The notes under the pieces are model-generated. The model was not told where the DNA came from, ran no database searches, and saw nothing but the letters and a program-made list of their open reading frames with translations. DNA of 64,000 bases, taken from assembly GCF_000346485.2 (NCBI RefSeq), contig NZ_KQ976354.1:6757269-6821268 (forward strand). Direction: 5' to 3'. The stretch comes from Scytonema hofmannii PCC 7110 (lineage in GTDB: Bacteria; Cyanobacteriota; Cyanobacteriia; Cyanobacteriales; Nostocaceae). Positions 34,551-44,062 of the stretch are shown here, piece after piece; within the stretch, counting starts at the first letter, position 1; each line of letters begins with the position of its first letter. Position numbers and translations under genes: made by a program.

Positions 34551-35123
34551 TTAATTAACAGCATCTCTGACAGCATTTCCTGCTTCCTCAGCTTTACCTT
34601 GAGCATTTCTACCCGCTTCACTAGCAGCATTGCTAGTATTTTCTTTGATATTTTCGATGCCTCTTTGGGTTCCTTTAATAAAATCACTGGAGGTACTTTG
34701 AGCTTTATCTGTTGCTCTTTGAGCGCCTTCCCGTGCTGTGTCACCGAAATCTTTAGCATTCTCACTTGTTTTACCAACAATGCGGCGACCAACTTCTCCT
34801 ATATTGCTAGACTTGTCGGTAATATTTCGCTCAGCATTCTCTTTGAGAAATTCAGACTTTGCCTTTACATTAGCTGACTTGGTTCTAGGATCTACATCAC
34901 TGTAGTTATTCATTCCACCTTCATAGGGAGAAAGCTGATTCTCACCCTTGGGTACGTATACATTAGAATTAGGTCTTGCAGACTGTTCACCCACAATTTG
35001 ACGAGGCGTTGTTGCATCTGCAGAATTGCAAGCCTGTGTCAAGAACATGATTACACTGGCTACAAAAGCTGTTAAAACTTTCATAGGACGAAGGTTTTTT
35101 AACACAGCAATTACTTTTCTCAT
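34551..35123 (-). CDS. small lipoprotein with LEA-like repeats (DUF6658-like)
   Basis: 190 residues. A basic N-terminus and hydrophobic stretch end in FLTQAC, a lipobox with Cys32. The mature part is hydrophilic, rich in Ala, Asn, Lys and Glu, with periodic TAREGAQRATDKAQSTSSDF and SNAASEAGRNAQGKAEEAGN segments that recall late-embryogenesis-abundant-type helices. It resembles the neighbour at 35170-35712 in its signal sequence and in the CNSAD and NxYKGG/PYEGG motifs, so the two are tandem paralogues 46 bases apart. Probably envelope-attached. A desiccation role is only suggested by composition. Confidence 0.6.
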   Translation of the reverse strand: MRKVIAVLKNLRPMKVLTAFVASVIMFLTQACNSADATTPRQIVGEQSARPNSNVYVPKGENQLSPYEGGMNNYSDVDPRTKSANVKAKSEFLKENAERNITDKSSNIGEVGRRIVGKTSENAKDFGDTAREGAQRATDKAQSTSSDFIKGTQRGIENIKENTSNAASEAGRNAQGKAEEAGNAVRDAVN

Positions 35124-35169
35124 AGTGCTACTCCTTGCAATTTTGTACTTAATTTAAACTCACACTCAA

Positions 35170-35712
35170 CTACTTACCCACTGCGGGATTTGGTTGTGCT
35201 TCTGGTCTCTTACCAGCTTCATTACCCTTGTCTTGGATAAACTCTGAAGCATCTTGAAACGCTTTTCCAACAGTCTCAAGTCTGTTTTGAGCGCGTTCTA
35301 CAATACCAGAATCGCGTTGAATTAGACCACCTGGTTCGGGCTGTTGAAAGTCTTTAGCAGATTTGATAGGCAATTCTGCTTCTTTAATGGCTCTACCTTC
35401 TGGTGTTTCAGCACCTGGGTAAAGTTTTACTTCTTTATTAACAGATGTGGCAATAATTGATGGTGACTTTAGCTGTAGGTTAGCTTGGTCGAGTCCAGAT
35501 TTGGACATCTTTGAATTCGTAGATTTATCTCCACCACCTTTATAAGGATTGTTCGCACCGCCAGCTTGTACGGGTGGATTTTTTGGGTTCGCGCCTTGGA
35601 CATCAGCACTATTGCAAGCAGTGCTTACTATCAACAATAGACCAGCCAAAAGTACAGTTAAAATCTGGCGCAGTCGCAATTTGTTTAAAAAAGCTGTTAA
35701 ACGGTTCACCAA
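35170..35712 (-). CDS. small lipoprotein, paralogue of the next gene (DUF6658-like)
   Basis: 180 residues. Signal sequence LTVLLAGLLLIVSTAC with lipobox Cys33 followed by NSAD, as in the neighbouring lipoprotein. The mature part is hydrophilic with VKLYPGAETPEGRAIKEAEL and a C-terminal helix RAQNRLETVGKAFQDASEFI. It is the first gene of the two-gene unit and has AGGAGGAATT (35715-35720 region) as ribosome binding site. Unknown function. Confidence 0.6.
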   Translation of the reverse strand: MVNRLTAFLNKLRLRQILTVLLAGLLLIVSTACNSADVQGANPKNPPVQAGGANNPYKGGGDKSTNSKMSKSGLDQANLQLKSPSIIATSVNKEVKLYPGAETPEGRAIKEAELPIKSAKDFQQPEPGGLIQRDSGIVERAQNRLETVGKAFQDASEFIQDKGNEAGKRPEAQPNPAVGK

Positions 35713-36042
35713 TTCCTCCTTTTCACCTCAAACAAGCAACAATAATGCTTCCAAAAATTCCCTCACTAAAAGTTTTTAGATGATGAAACTTTTCGTTTTT
35801 TCTTTGTTCTTGCTTGCTTAAAATTTGCGAATATTTGACCGACAGTTACTAAGATTACAGATAAAATGGCAAATATTTCCTCTAGCAAAGGTCTCATTTC
35901 TTTTAACGCTGCTTTGCTCTTCTTCTCTAACTTAAGAAGGATATAAGTTACTGTAATTTGCTGGGATATCTCTTATATATAAATGGGTTAACTTTGATAG
36001 CCTATGGTTATTTAGTTATTAATTTATGTAAACACCCTTGCA

Positions 36043-36075
36043 AGATACCCGACTTTTTAAAGAAGTCGGGTATCT
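36043..36075. repeat. perfect hairpin AGATACCCGACTT / AAGTCGGGTATCT
   Basis: A 13-bp perfect stem with a 7-base loop in the divergent region between the lipoprotein pair and the following membrane-protein gene. This palindrome is a common dispersed cyanobacterial repeat. Otherwise 35713-36129 has no gene. Confidence 0.7.
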
Positions 36076-36129
36076 GACCCTAGCTCAAGTATTTGTATAA
36101 TTATCAAAACTATCAGTTAATTTACTAAA

Positions 36130-37050
36130 ATGATGAAGCAAATATTACGCTGGGTAATTTTGGGTGGAACATTATTTTTTTTAGCAAAAGCCCTTAAGGA
36201 TAACTGGCAAGGTGTTGCGACTGTTCGTATTGATGCCGAGGGTTGGGCAATTCTAGCTATTGCAACAGGTATAACATTACTGGCACATACTTGGGCAGGT
36301 TGGATTTGGGCTTGGGTTCTCCAAGATTTAAATCAACCCATACGTTCTTCTGAATTTGTTCAAGTCTATTTAAAAACAAATATAGCTAAATATATACCAG
36401 GAAATGTTTGGCATTACTATGGACGAATCGTAGCTGCAAAAAATGCTAGTGTCTCCATCGAGATTGCAACTCTCAGTGTTTTGTTAGAACCACTTCTCAT
36501 GGCGGCGGCGGCTTTGATTATTTTTCTATTAAGCAGCCAGTCTATACTTAGGAATTCTACCCTGTACTTACAGATAATACAACTTTTTTGCTTACTGGGA
36601 GTCCTTTGCATACTTCATCCCAAGTTTTTAAACTTAGGAATTGCCATCGTACAACGCTTAAAGGTCAAAAAGTCTGATTCTATTCCAAGCTCAACTCCTA
36701 TTCTTCAACATTACCCGTTGCGACCTTTGTTCGGAGAACTAGGTTTTATCGTTTTGCGTGGTTTTGGTTTTGTTTTAACTCTGTTTGCTCTGAGTCCTCT
36801 AAACTGGAGCCATCTACCTTTGTTGATTGGGGCTTTTAGCTTTTCTTGGTTGTTGGGGTTTATTATTCCAGGTGCGCCTGGTGGCTTGGGAGTGTTTGAA
36901 GCAACTGCGATCGCACTCTTACAATCTCATTTTCCCACTGCTTTAGTCATTAGCGCTGTCGGTCTTTATCGCCTCATTAGTATTTTTGCTGAAACTGCCG
37001 GAGCTACTTTAGCATGGCTGGATGAACGTTTTTTCAGTCTTAAGTCTTAA
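36130..37050 (+). CDS. UPF0104/LPG-synthase-like transmembrane protein
   Basis: 306 residues, about eight membrane helices. YLKTNIAKYIPGNVWHYYGR in the first third and SWLLGFIIPGAPGGLGVFEA near the end are the two signature regions of the family that includes the flippase half of lysylphosphatidylglycerol synthase and many uncharacterised glycolipid or polysaccharide-associated proteins. It lacks the cytosolic aminoacyl-transferase domain, so it is not a complete MprF. The start ATG-ATG pair at 36130 lacks a clear ribosome binding site. Confidence 0.8.
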   Translation: MMKQILRWVILGGTLFFLAKALKDNWQGVATVRIDAEGWAILAIATGITLLAHTWAGWIWAWVLQDLNQPIRSSEFVQVYLKTNIAKYIPGNVWHYYGRIVAAKNASVSIEIATLSVLLEPLLMAAAALIIFLLSSQSILRNSTLYLQIIQLFCLLGVLCILHPKFLNLGIAIVQRLKVKKSDSIPSSTPILQHYPLRPLFGELGFIVLRGFGFVLTLFALSPLNWSHLPLLIGAFSFSWLLGFIIPGAPGGLGVFEATAIALLQSHFPTALVISAVGLYRLISIFAETAGATLAWLDERFFSLKS

Positions 37051-37057
37051 GTCTAAG

Positions 37058-38377
37058 TTAAATACCTTTAGTCTTTAGCTGAGAAAAAACATGATAATCA
37101 TCCAGATTCAACTGGACTTCAGCAAGCGGCTCATCTTCTTTTATCTTAATTAAATTATACTCAACATTTTCTGCATAAATTGCAAAAGTGATATTAAAAA
37201 TCTCAATAAAATGAATTAACCACTTGCATTCATCTTCTGGATATTTATTGTAGTAACGAATCAAGTAAGCTATGCGGCTTTCCAAATGAATGCGCGAATT
37301 TTTAGAAACTAGAATAATTTTCAGCAATACAATAACCAATGTCAATGAATGTCCTTGAGATAATAATAAAATAAATAATGACGAAGGTTCTTTTCCATTT
37401 TCTGTTGTTAAATAATCAATCACTTTATTACAAGTTCTTAATACTAAATCCTTATTAATCATTTCTTCATGTTGCTCTGCTTTCCAAGGATGTAGCTTTT
37501 CTAATAATTGTGTTTTTAAAGTTTCAACAAAATTCTGTTGTTGAACTGAAAAAATCAAATACTTTTGCAAACTATCCTTAAATCCTTCAAAGGTTTGATT
37601 TTGAGTTTGCTGAAGAAATATATTGGCAATATTTTCATAACTAAACATACCTTTCTTAACAACGATTGCTTTTATTAAGCGTAGAACGTTATCTCCCAGA
37701 ATACTGGGATTTTTATATCGACTAGTGCTTGAAGTAGAAGATTGAGAACGAGCAATATACATTGCTAATTCAAACTTAAATTTGTCTTTCAGTTGTCTGG
37801 ACAACTTTATAGCAGCTTCTTGTTGTTCCTTAGGATTATTTATATCTAAAGATTGAGCTACCAATAGATAGGAAGAGTAACGATTCATCCAATTTTTTTG
37901 AGATTGTTCGTCACTATTTTTAAATGCAAAAAATTGAATATGTTGATATTCTTCACTATCAATAAAGTTTGATATCCATTTAATATAAAGATTCTTGTGT
38001 GTATATTTAGTAGGCTGAAAATCTTTATAACTAGAAAATAAATTAACTAAGTCTTGAATATACTTATGCTTTCTGTTGCTTTCCCAGTTATTAATTAGAA
38101 TATAGCAACATCGCTTAAGTGTATGAAGAAACGCTTGTTCTTCACTCTTAGAAAAAAGTTCATAAATTCCTGTTGTTGAATCAGAATTAACCGCCTCAAA
38201 AAAACCTAAGAATAGACGCTTAAATTCTTGCAAAACATCCTCAGGTTTCCAGGTTTTGACAATTCCAATAAAATAGTTATATATCCTTTCTTGTGCAATA
38301 TCTAAATCCAGTCGTTTGTTTTCAGAGTCAAAAGTATATTTATTGCTCTGACTACCCGTTAAGCTATTAGCGGTCAT
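37058..38377 (-). CDS. large alpha-helical protein of unknown function
   Basis: 439 residues from ATG 38377; an upstream TTG at 38395 is in frame. The sequence is helical throughout, rich in Leu, Lys, Asn and Gln (IYNYFIGIVKTWKPEDVLQE, CCYILINNWESNRKHKYIQD, LFILLLSQGHSLTLVIVLLK). It has no signal peptide and no catalytic motif I can name. The YNYFIGIVKTWxPExVLxEF opening looks conserved. The gene converges on the UPF0104 gene with only 7 bases between the stops. It looks like a genuine cyanobacterial protein, not a shadow frame, but I cannot assign a role. Confidence 0.6.
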   Translation of the reverse strand: MTANSLTGSQSNKYTFDSENKRLDLDIAQERIYNYFIGIVKTWKPEDVLQEFKRLFLGFFEAVNSDSTTGIYELFSKSEEQAFLHTLKRCCYILINNWESNRKHKYIQDLVNLFSSYKDFQPTKYTHKNLYIKWISNFIDSEEYQHIQFFAFKNSDEQSQKNWMNRYSSYLLVAQSLDINNPKEQQEAAIKLSRQLKDKFKFELAMYIARSQSSTSSTSRYKNPSILGDNVLRLIKAIVVKKGMFSYENIANIFLQQTQNQTFEGFKDSLQKYLIFSVQQQNFVETLKTQLLEKLHPWKAEQHEEMINKDLVLRTCNKVIDYLTTENGKEPSSLFILLLSQGHSLTLVIVLLKIILVSKNSRIHLESRIAYLIRYYNKYPEDECKWLIHFIEIFNITFAIYAENVEYNLIKIKEDEPLAEVQLNLDDYHVFSQLKTKGI

Positions 38378-38690
38378 GGTATTTTTCAAGACCAAAGAAT
38401 ACCCAGTTCATATTCTTAACAGCTTAACTTGAGCAACAGATAGTATCAATCGCTTCTTGAAAAGTTCAGTATTTCTTTAAACGGAGTTTGACAAACCCTT
38501 AAAAATACAGAGTTACTTATATCAAGCTTTATTGAATTCTATGAAGAAATACTTAAAGATTGTATTAGCTTACACTCTTATACTGATTTCTGGTCACTAA
38601 GCATTGGGCATTAGGTATTGGGCCTTGGGAATCAGTTAGCTTCTCTAACCCTACTCCCTACTCCCTACTCCTTACTCCCTACTCTCTAAA

Positions 38691-39083
38691 TGGGGGTGGA
38701 GGGACTTGAACCCACACGACCTTTTACGGTCAACGGATTTTCATTCTCCTGCAGCTTTCGCTACTGCCTTACACTTCCACAGAATTGAAAGGTTTTGAGA
38801 ATCGGACCCTCCCTTTACCCTCGACTTTACGTTAGGGTAGCTCCCGTCGGGCCTCTGCACCTTCCTAGCTAGTCACTTGTCATTTGTTGTTTGTCCTTAT
38901 GTTCTTGATAATTAACCGAAGGACAAGTCAAAAATGACTTATAACCACCTTGGCTTGGCTCAGGATTGCCATGTCTGTAACCAGATTTAGGTTTCCCTGA
39001 GTTTGAGAGCAGTCACTTGAAAGATTTCTCTATCAAGGCTCAGTTTTCTAAGTCCGTAGCGTCTACCATTCCGCCACACCCCC
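38691..39083 (-). tRNA. trnL: tRNA-Leu(UAA) split by a group I intron
   Basis: Exon 1 (39050-39083, starts GGGGGTGTGGCGG, ends GGACTT) and exon 2 (38691-38741, starts AAAATCCG, ends CCACCCCCA) join to a complete tRNA. They give anticodon UAA, anticodon stem ACGGA/TCCGT, GGTTCAAGTCC T-arm and a GGGGG/CCCCC acceptor end. The CCA end is not encoded. The split lies between the first and second anticodon bases, exactly as in the ancient cyanobacterial and plastid trnL-UAA intron. Confidence 0.97.
38742..39049 (-). ncRNA. group I self-splicing intron in trnL-UAA
   Basis: 308 bases. It begins AGAAAACTGAGCCTTG after the exon-1 U and ends with G before exon 2, as group I splicing requires. Core elements are visible: AACTCAGGGAAACCTAAA (P and Q region), GGCAATCCTGAGCCAAGCC, GGTGCAGAGGCCCGACGGGA (R region) and TACCCTAACGTAAAGTCGAG (S region). 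There is no homing-endonuclease ORF. The enlarged P6b-type stem carries GACAAGTC/GACTTGTC and CAAATGACAA units, the usual variable part in Nostocales. Confidence 0.92.
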
Positions 39084-39205
39084 AGAGTTAATCTGGAATT
39101 TGCTGACTAGTTTGACTTGTGCTTGCTTTAGCCAACTTTGGATGATTATAGCAAAAGAAATCTGTTTTTGACTATTTTTTTATTGATTCCACCAATAATT
39201 TTGCC

Positions 39206-39236
39206 ATTGGTCACTGGTCACTGGTCACTGGTCACC
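39206..39236 (+). repeat. short tandem repeat (GGTCACT)n
   Basis: Four units upstream of ndhL, followed by a CCCCATTCCC element. Confidence 0.85.
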
Positions 39237-39306
39237 GATTCCCCATTCCCTACTATGATAGAAGACAGATGCACCAATAGGTCTTTTTCACCGAGAGCTA
39301 AGAATT

Positions 39307-39519
39307 ATGGTTGTAGCGCTACTGTATTTGGTTTTGGCAGGAGCTTATCTACTCGTCGTACCAGCAGGTGTCCTGCTGTACTTAAAACTGCGGTGGTATG
39401 TAGCTAGCTCTGTAGAACGTGCTTTCATGTACTTTCTAGTATTTTTGTTCTTCCCTGGTTTACTGCTTCTGTCGCCTGTAGTGAACTATCGACCTCAACC
39501 CCGAAAAATCGAAGCTTAA
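39307..39519 (+). CDS. ndhL: NAD(P)H-quinone oxidoreductase subunit L
   Basis: 70 residues, two membrane helices: [20 protein letters not shown] and [20 protein letters not shown], separated by [10 protein letters not shown], ending [11 protein letters not shown]. NdhL is a cyanobacterial and plastid-specific thylakoid subunit of the NDH-1 complex used in cyclic electron flow and CO2 uptake. The order ndhL-DUF3007-trpA on one strand is conserved in other cyanobacteria, supporting the call. Confidence 0.95.
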   Translation: MVVALLYLVLAGAYLLVVPAGVLLYLKLRWYVASSVERAFMYFLVFLFFPGLLLLSPVVNYRPQPRKIEA

Positions 39520-39562
39520 GAAATATATGAAGGATAAAGTATGAAGTTCAGTAGGACTTACG

Positions 39563-39739
39563 CAGAAACCGGATTTCTTTACCAAAAATTGCCCTTTCAG
39601 CCATGAGTCTCTGCTCAGAAACCCGGTTTCTTTACCAAAAATTGTCGTTGCAGCCATGAGTCTCTGCCCAGAAACCCGGTTTCTTTACCAAAAATTGTCG
39701 TTTCAGCCATGAGTCTCTGCCCAGAAACCCGGTTTCTTT
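39563..39739 (+). repeat. 53-bp tandem repeat, three full units plus a partial
   Basis: Units start at 39563, 39616 and 39669, with an 18-base partial from 39722. Each contains the palindrome AGAAACCCGGTTTCT and the tail TTTACCAAAAATTG ... CAGCCATGAGTCTCTGC. The first unit has diverged (ACCGGAT). It sits between ndhL and the DUF3007-type gene. There are no unique spacers, so it is not a CRISPR. Confidence 0.9.
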
Positions 39740-39802
39740 CCTGTGACATATACTGTACTGGGATTCTTTTTCATCCTTTATCCTTTATCCTTCAGACTTC
39801 TC

Positions 39803-40114
39803 ATGCGACGCATTGACGCTATTGGAATAGGTTTTGGCATTTTTATATTAGGTGGCTTGGTATATTTGTCACTTCAGCTAGTGGGTTTAGATGGCGCACA
39901 AGCTGGAATTTGGACTCAAGCCGTACTCTTTGTCGGGTTAATTGTCTGGTTGCTAACCTATATGTCCCGTGCAGTGGGCAAAAAAATGACTTACCACACA
40001 CAACGGGAAAAGTACGAAGACGCCTTTTTCAAAAAACGATTGGAAGAACTGTCTCCTGAAGAGTTGGCAAAAATTCAAGCTGAAATCGAACAAGAAGAAC
40101 AATCTCAAGTGTAA
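39803..40114 (+). CDS. DUF3007-type membrane protein
   Basis: 103 residues from ATG 39803 (MRRIDAIGIGFGIFILGGLV); the longer open frame from 39743 begins in the repeat. Two hydrophobic segments are followed by a charged, helical tail TYHTQREKYEDAFFKKRLEE then LSPEELAKIQAEIEQE. This family sits between ndhL and trpA in many cyanobacteria. Function unknown; predicted in the thylakoid or cytoplasmic membrane. Confidence 0.8.
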   Translation: MRRIDAIGIGFGIFILGGLVYLSLQLVGLDGAQAGIWTQAVLFVGLIVWLLTYMSRAVGKKMTYHTQREKYEDAFFKKRLEELSPEELAKIQAEIEQEEQSQV

Positions 40115-40191
40115 ATTTGTTCTTCCTTTGTTATTTGTCCTTTGTCTTTGGGTATAGTGTCAAAGGACAACTGACAAATGACTCATGACCA

Positions 40192-40992
40192 ATGACAGCT
40201 ATTTCCAATCGCTTTAAAAATCTTGCAAGTCAATCCCAATGCGCTCTGATTCCATTTATCACTGCTGGCGATCCAGATTTGGAAACAACGGCAGAAGCAC
40301 TGCAAATTCTGGATCGTAATGGAGCAGACATAATTGAATTGGGCGTTCCTTACTCCGATCCTCTCGCAGATGGACCGGTGATTCAAGCCGCAGCTACTCG
40401 CGCTTTACAACAAGGCATAACTTTGGATAAAGTACTAGAAATGTTACAAAATGTAACTCCAAGTTTGCAAGCCCCTGTTATTTTGTTTACTTATTACAAC
40501 CCAATTCTCAATCGTGGAATTGAAAAGTTTTTTAAAGATATAGCATCTGCTGGGGTAGCAGGATTGGTTGTACCAGATTTACCTTTGGAAGAAGCATCTG
40601 GCTTACTCAAATTCGCTTCTGAAATAGATATAGATGTTATTTTGCTGGTGGCTCCAACGAGTTCTTCCGAACGTATAGAAGCAATTGCTCGCTCTTCCCA
40701 AGGTTTTATTTATTTGGTAAGTGTTACGGGTGTTACGGGAATGCGATCGCGCTTAGAAGTACGAGTCTCAGATTTACTACAGCAGATTCGTGGCGTTACC
40801 GATAAACCTATTGGTGTCGGTTTTGGCATTTCGCAACCAGAACAAGCTAAACAAGTGAAAGAATGGGGAGCCGATGCAGTCATCGTCGGTAGTGCTTTTG
40901 TAAAGCGTTTGGCATTCGGGACGCGACAGCAAGGACTCATTGCCATTGCCGAGTTTTGCCAAAGTCTAAAGACAGCAATTACTACATCCTGA
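40192..40992 (+). CDS. trpA: tryptophan synthase alpha chain
   Basis: 266 residues. It cleaves indole-3-glycerol phosphate to indole and glyceraldehyde-3-phosphate. [17 protein letters not shown] and [20 protein letters not shown] contain the catalytic Glu and Asp, and [16 protein letters not shown] and [13 protein letters not shown] the phosphate-binding loops. Complete TIM barrel. trpB is not adjacent, as usual in cyanobacteria. The ATG follows ATGACTCATGACCA repeats. Confidence 0.97.
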   Translation: MTAISNRFKNLASQSQCALIPFITAGDPDLETTAEALQILDRNGADIIELGVPYSDPLADGPVIQAAATRALQQGITLDKVLEMLQNVTPSLQAPVILFTYYNPILNRGIEKFFKDIASAGVAGLVVPDLPLEEASGLLKFASEIDIDVILLVAPTSSSERIEAIARSSQGFIYLVSVTGVTGMRSRLEVRVSDLLQQIRGVTDKPIGVGFGISQPEQAKQVKEWGADAVIVGSAFVKRLAFGTRQQGLIAIAEFCQSLKTAITTS

Positions 40993-41235
40993 GTAAGCAT
41001 AGTTACTTAACTCTTTTGATAAAAAATGCTAGTTTTTTTTCACCTTCGTTGGTAGACAATTTAACAGATATGGTCTTGAATATAAAAAGCGCATATGTAG
41101 CGGTAAAAAACCAAATAATACCGCAAAATAGGGTAAAGGCTGTATGTGAAATTCACTAGGGTATATATCTTATGAGTGTGAGAGAGCGTCAGTTAACGAC
41201 CGTGGTAGTTTCTTTGCAATTTAAGGGAGAGGGCA

Positions 41236-41883
41236 ATGAGTGAGAGTATGGCATTTATCGGCGGAGTTGCCGTAGCTGGGTTGGCAGCTCTTTTGCTACT
41301 CAAAGGCTCAGCAACTCCCATTCAGTCTGGCTTCACTATTACCCCACAGATGCCAACGACTGTAGTAGCACCACCAGCAGTGATGCCTCCAACTGCTGCG
41401 TATCCCAATCAAACATATCCCAATCCAGCACCGATAAGCTCCAACACTGAAGAGTTACGGGTACAGATGGAACGGATGAAGTTGGAAACCGCCCAACTGC
41501 AGAAGGAAAATGTAGACCTCAAACAACAAAACCAACAACTTCAGGGACAAATCCAACATACCCTGGCTCAGTGGAGTGCTCAACAACAAAATCAAGTCCA
41601 AGCAGCACAGCAAGCAGCGTTGCAGCAGTCACAAAATCCTTGGTGGTCATCAGGTATTGTTTGGGCTGTAGGCGGTATGGCTTTAACCGTTGGCGGAGGT
41701 GTAGTCGTCGCTGGGATAAACGCTTTGTTCTCACAAAAGCCCCGTCCCACCCGTACCGTACAAGTCATTCATCCTTATAATGGTCCCACGCCACCACTTG
41801 CGCCTGTACGTCGTCCCGAGTTTTTACCCCCTCGCAGCGATGTTAGACGAGTTGAAACACATGATTACGATGACACATATTAG
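41236..41883 (+). CDS. membrane-anchored coiled-coil protein, unknown function
   Basis: 215 residues with a strong ribosome binding site (AAGGGAGAGG). A hydrophobic N-terminal segment (AFIGGVAVAGLAALLLLKGS) is followed by a Pro/Thr/Ala-rich linker. A coiled coil comes next (about 75-125, EELRVQMERMKLETAQLQKE then a Gln-rich run), then a second membrane segment (GIVWAVGGMALTVGGGVVVA, about 140-165) and a Pro/Arg-rich cytosolic tail. I do not recognise the family. The topology suggests a membrane scaffold or organising protein. Confidence 0.65.
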   Translation: MSESMAFIGGVAVAGLAALLLLKGSATPIQSGFTITPQMPTTVVAPPAVMPPTAAYPNQTYPNPAPISSNTEELRVQMERMKLETAQLQKENVDLKQQNQQLQGQIQHTLAQWSAQQQNQVQAAQQAALQQSQNPWWSSGIVWAVGGMALTVGGGVVVAGINALFSQKPRPTRTVQVIHPYNGPTPPLAPVRRPEFLPPRSDVRRVETHDYDDTY

Positions 41884-43132
41884 TTAGGGGTCAGGGGCAT
41901 TGGGCTTTTCGTCCACTTTGTTGAACGCTGCTGACACCAGCTTAAAATTTGTAGACAGCATATTCTGAGCGCAAAATCGCTGACTGCGCTCGAAATTTTC
42001 GTTATATTAAAGTACCTATCTGTCAATCATAAACTTACTCCCTGGTCACTGGTCACTGGTCACTGACTATGCAAGTATGTGAAAAAACAGCAAATATATG
42101 CTAAAGCTCCTTTAAACTTCATAGAGAAATAATTTTTAAACATAAATTTTGAGATAAATTGTTATCTATCTAATTGTTTGTGAGATACTTCTAGATGATA
42201 ACGATGTTACCTAATACCCAGTCAAAAATAAAGATTCGATAAAGCAATCTGGTGCATTGTTTACAGTTTACTGTATTATTCTTCTGAAACGTATTTGTTC
42301 AATGCCAAATCCAATGATTCTTAAAGTTGTGGATTGGGTATAGCTTGGGCTTTACCTATTACCAATTCACTGATAAAATGACATCTCAACATTTTTGAGT
42401 TCAGTTGTTTTGATAACCATTTGAGCAAGTCATTGGAATTTCGGGAAAACAGCGCAGGTAGGTCATGCAGTTCTTTCGTGATTTTCACGCAACAACTCAG
42501 CTGAATGCGTCTGTAACTTCTGCATATTTGTATCTCAGTCGGATTGTCAATGGTGTTCATCTGCTATTCACTCTATTGACAAGAAGTCTGTGTGCAAACA
42601 CAGGTCGATACTCTTTATTATACTCTGGCAGTAAAAAAATAAACATTTTGTAACATAAAAATGAAAAAAACACAATGGTATCAAAAGCAGGTCAATATCC
42701 CACCTATTGCTCTACCACAAGTAGAGTATATGCCTTTCTTTAACAGTAGAAAGGTGCTTTTAGCAAAACACCATTGTGTATTCACAAGGAACTATTTGCA
42801 TACAACGCTTGCTTCTGTGATTGTTGCTTGCTCACTGCAATGGAAGCACTGTCGTAACTGCAAGAGTTCACTTTTATGAAGTTATCTGCAATATTTTCCT
42901 TATAAAAGCAAAAGCTTACATATCTGTGATTCAATCTTAGTTTTGAGGTATGCATACATTTTTCAGTGCCGAAACTCAAACTTCCCTCATATTGAAAATC
43001 CATGTTGTTATCTCTGACAGGATTTTCAAGAGTAAAAATCTGACTCATAAAGAGAGTTTAGGATTAACGGAAAAAATTAGGTTGTTTTATAGAAACCTAA
43101 ACGAAAGAAAAACCTTTGTTATCGGTTGAGCA
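41884..43132. other. 1.25 kb gene-poor region before the surface-protein cluster
   Basis: It contains a GGTCACT tandem array at 42043-42065 and AT-rich DNA. Open frames are present but not convincing: a minus-strand frame at 42321-42560 (ITKELHDLPALFSRNSNDLL...) has reasonable composition and could be a small gene or relic. A minus-strand frame starting at 43048 (MSQIFTLENPVRDNNMDFQY) has no ribosome binding site. The long space may hold the promoter and control region of the cluster that starts at 43133. Confidence 0.4.
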
Positions 43133-44062
43133 ATGACTTTTATATCCTCATGGCTGAGGCATAAAAGCCTCTTTTTTACCTTTACCATCTCAGGTATTTT
43201 TGCTTACAGTTTCCTGCCGTCTGTAGCTCAGACGCCAACGGGAGTAATCACAAATACCGCTGGTTCTGGTGCAGGCAACATTACGGAAACAAGATCGTCC
43301 AATCCCGTCACATTCAGAGCAGGTCAAGCTGCTTTACAGATACTGAAAACAGGCGATCGCGCAGCTGCTGAACCGGGCGACAATGTCATTTACCGTCTTG
43401 CTATTAGAAACTCGGGTACGTCATCATTACCCAATTTAACGATCGCAGACAGACTACCTGTAGGGCTGCAATTTGTGCCCAGAACACTGCAAGGTTCCAT
43501 AGGAGGTACGCAAGTGCCTTTGACTGCTAACGCGACATCAAATCGTACAGTCACAATCACCTCAACAACTCCACTACAACCCAATCAAACTTTAGATGTT
43601 CGTTATGCCGTTGAAGTCACACCAGATGCCATTCAAGGCACTGGCAGAAACTTAGCACAAGCAAGTTCTGGAAACTTGAGAAGTAACCAAGCCAGTCACC
43701 TAGTGAGAATTCGACCCGGAATAGTCTCAGATTGCGGTACCTTGATTGGACGAGTATTTGTTGATAAAAATTTTGATGGCGAACAGCAACCAAACGAACC
43801 AGGAATTCCTAATGCCGTAATCTATATGGATGATGGCAATCGCATCGTCACCGATCCTAAAGGACTGTTCTCCCTAGCAAATGTCATTCCGGGACATCGA
43901 ACAGCAACACTAGACTTGACAAGCTTACCAGGCTATGGTTTGGCACCTAACACATACTTCATTGAAAGGAACAGTCAATCACGTCTAGTAAAGCTAGCGC
44001 CTAATAGTATGGCAAGAGTGAATTTTGGTGTTACGCCTGCGTTTTCAGAGGATAAGCGATGA
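43133..44062 (+). CDS. secreted DUF11 plus SdrD/Cna-B-like domain protein
   Basis: 309 residues. A signal peptide (about 1-32, FAYSFLPSVAQ) leads to a DUF11 domain (about 65-195: ILKTGDRAAAEPGDNVIYRL, LTIADRLPVGLQFVP, LDVRYAVEVTPDA). A short SdrD/Cna-B-type domain follows (about 203-300: GTLIGRVFVDKNFDGEQQPN, then EPGIPNAVIYMDDG and VTDPKGLFSLANV), with a calcium-loop-like DKNFDGEQQPNEPG. Such domains build stalks of surface proteins. It is the first gene of a same-strand cluster, and its stop overlaps the next start by 4 bases (ATGA). It lacks a cell-wall anchor and is probably periplasmic or outer-membrane associated. Confidence 0.75.
   Translation: MTFISSWLRHKSLFFTFTISGIFAYSFLPSVAQTPTGVITNTAGSGAGNITETRSSNPVTFRAGQAALQILKTGDRAAAEPGDNVIYRLAIRNSGTSSLPNLTIADRLPVGLQFVPRTLQGSIGGTQVPLTANATSNRTVTITSTTPLQPNQTLDVRYAVEVTPDAIQGTGRNLAQASSGNLRSNQASHLVRIRPGIVSDCGTLIGRVFVDKNFDGEQQPNEPGIPNAVIYMDDGNRIVTDPKGLFSLANVIPGHRTATLDLTSLPGYGLAPNTYFIERNSQSRLVKLAPNSMARVNFGVTPAFSEDKR

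Noticed and set aside
36130-37050. Complete lysylphosphatidylglycerol synthase (MprF)
   Set aside because: Only the transmembrane half is present; the aminoacyl-transferase domain is missing, so only the UPF0104-type call is kept.
39563-39739. Possible CRISPR array
   Set aside because: The 53-bp units are directly adjacent with no unique spacers, and no cas genes are present. The 27-bp units at 15495-15575 and the 7-bp arrays fail for the same reason.
42465-42879. Two plus-strand frames before the surface cluster
   Set aside because: MQFFRDFHATT... and MKKTQWYQKQ... have no ribosome binding site and look like random AT-rich frames.
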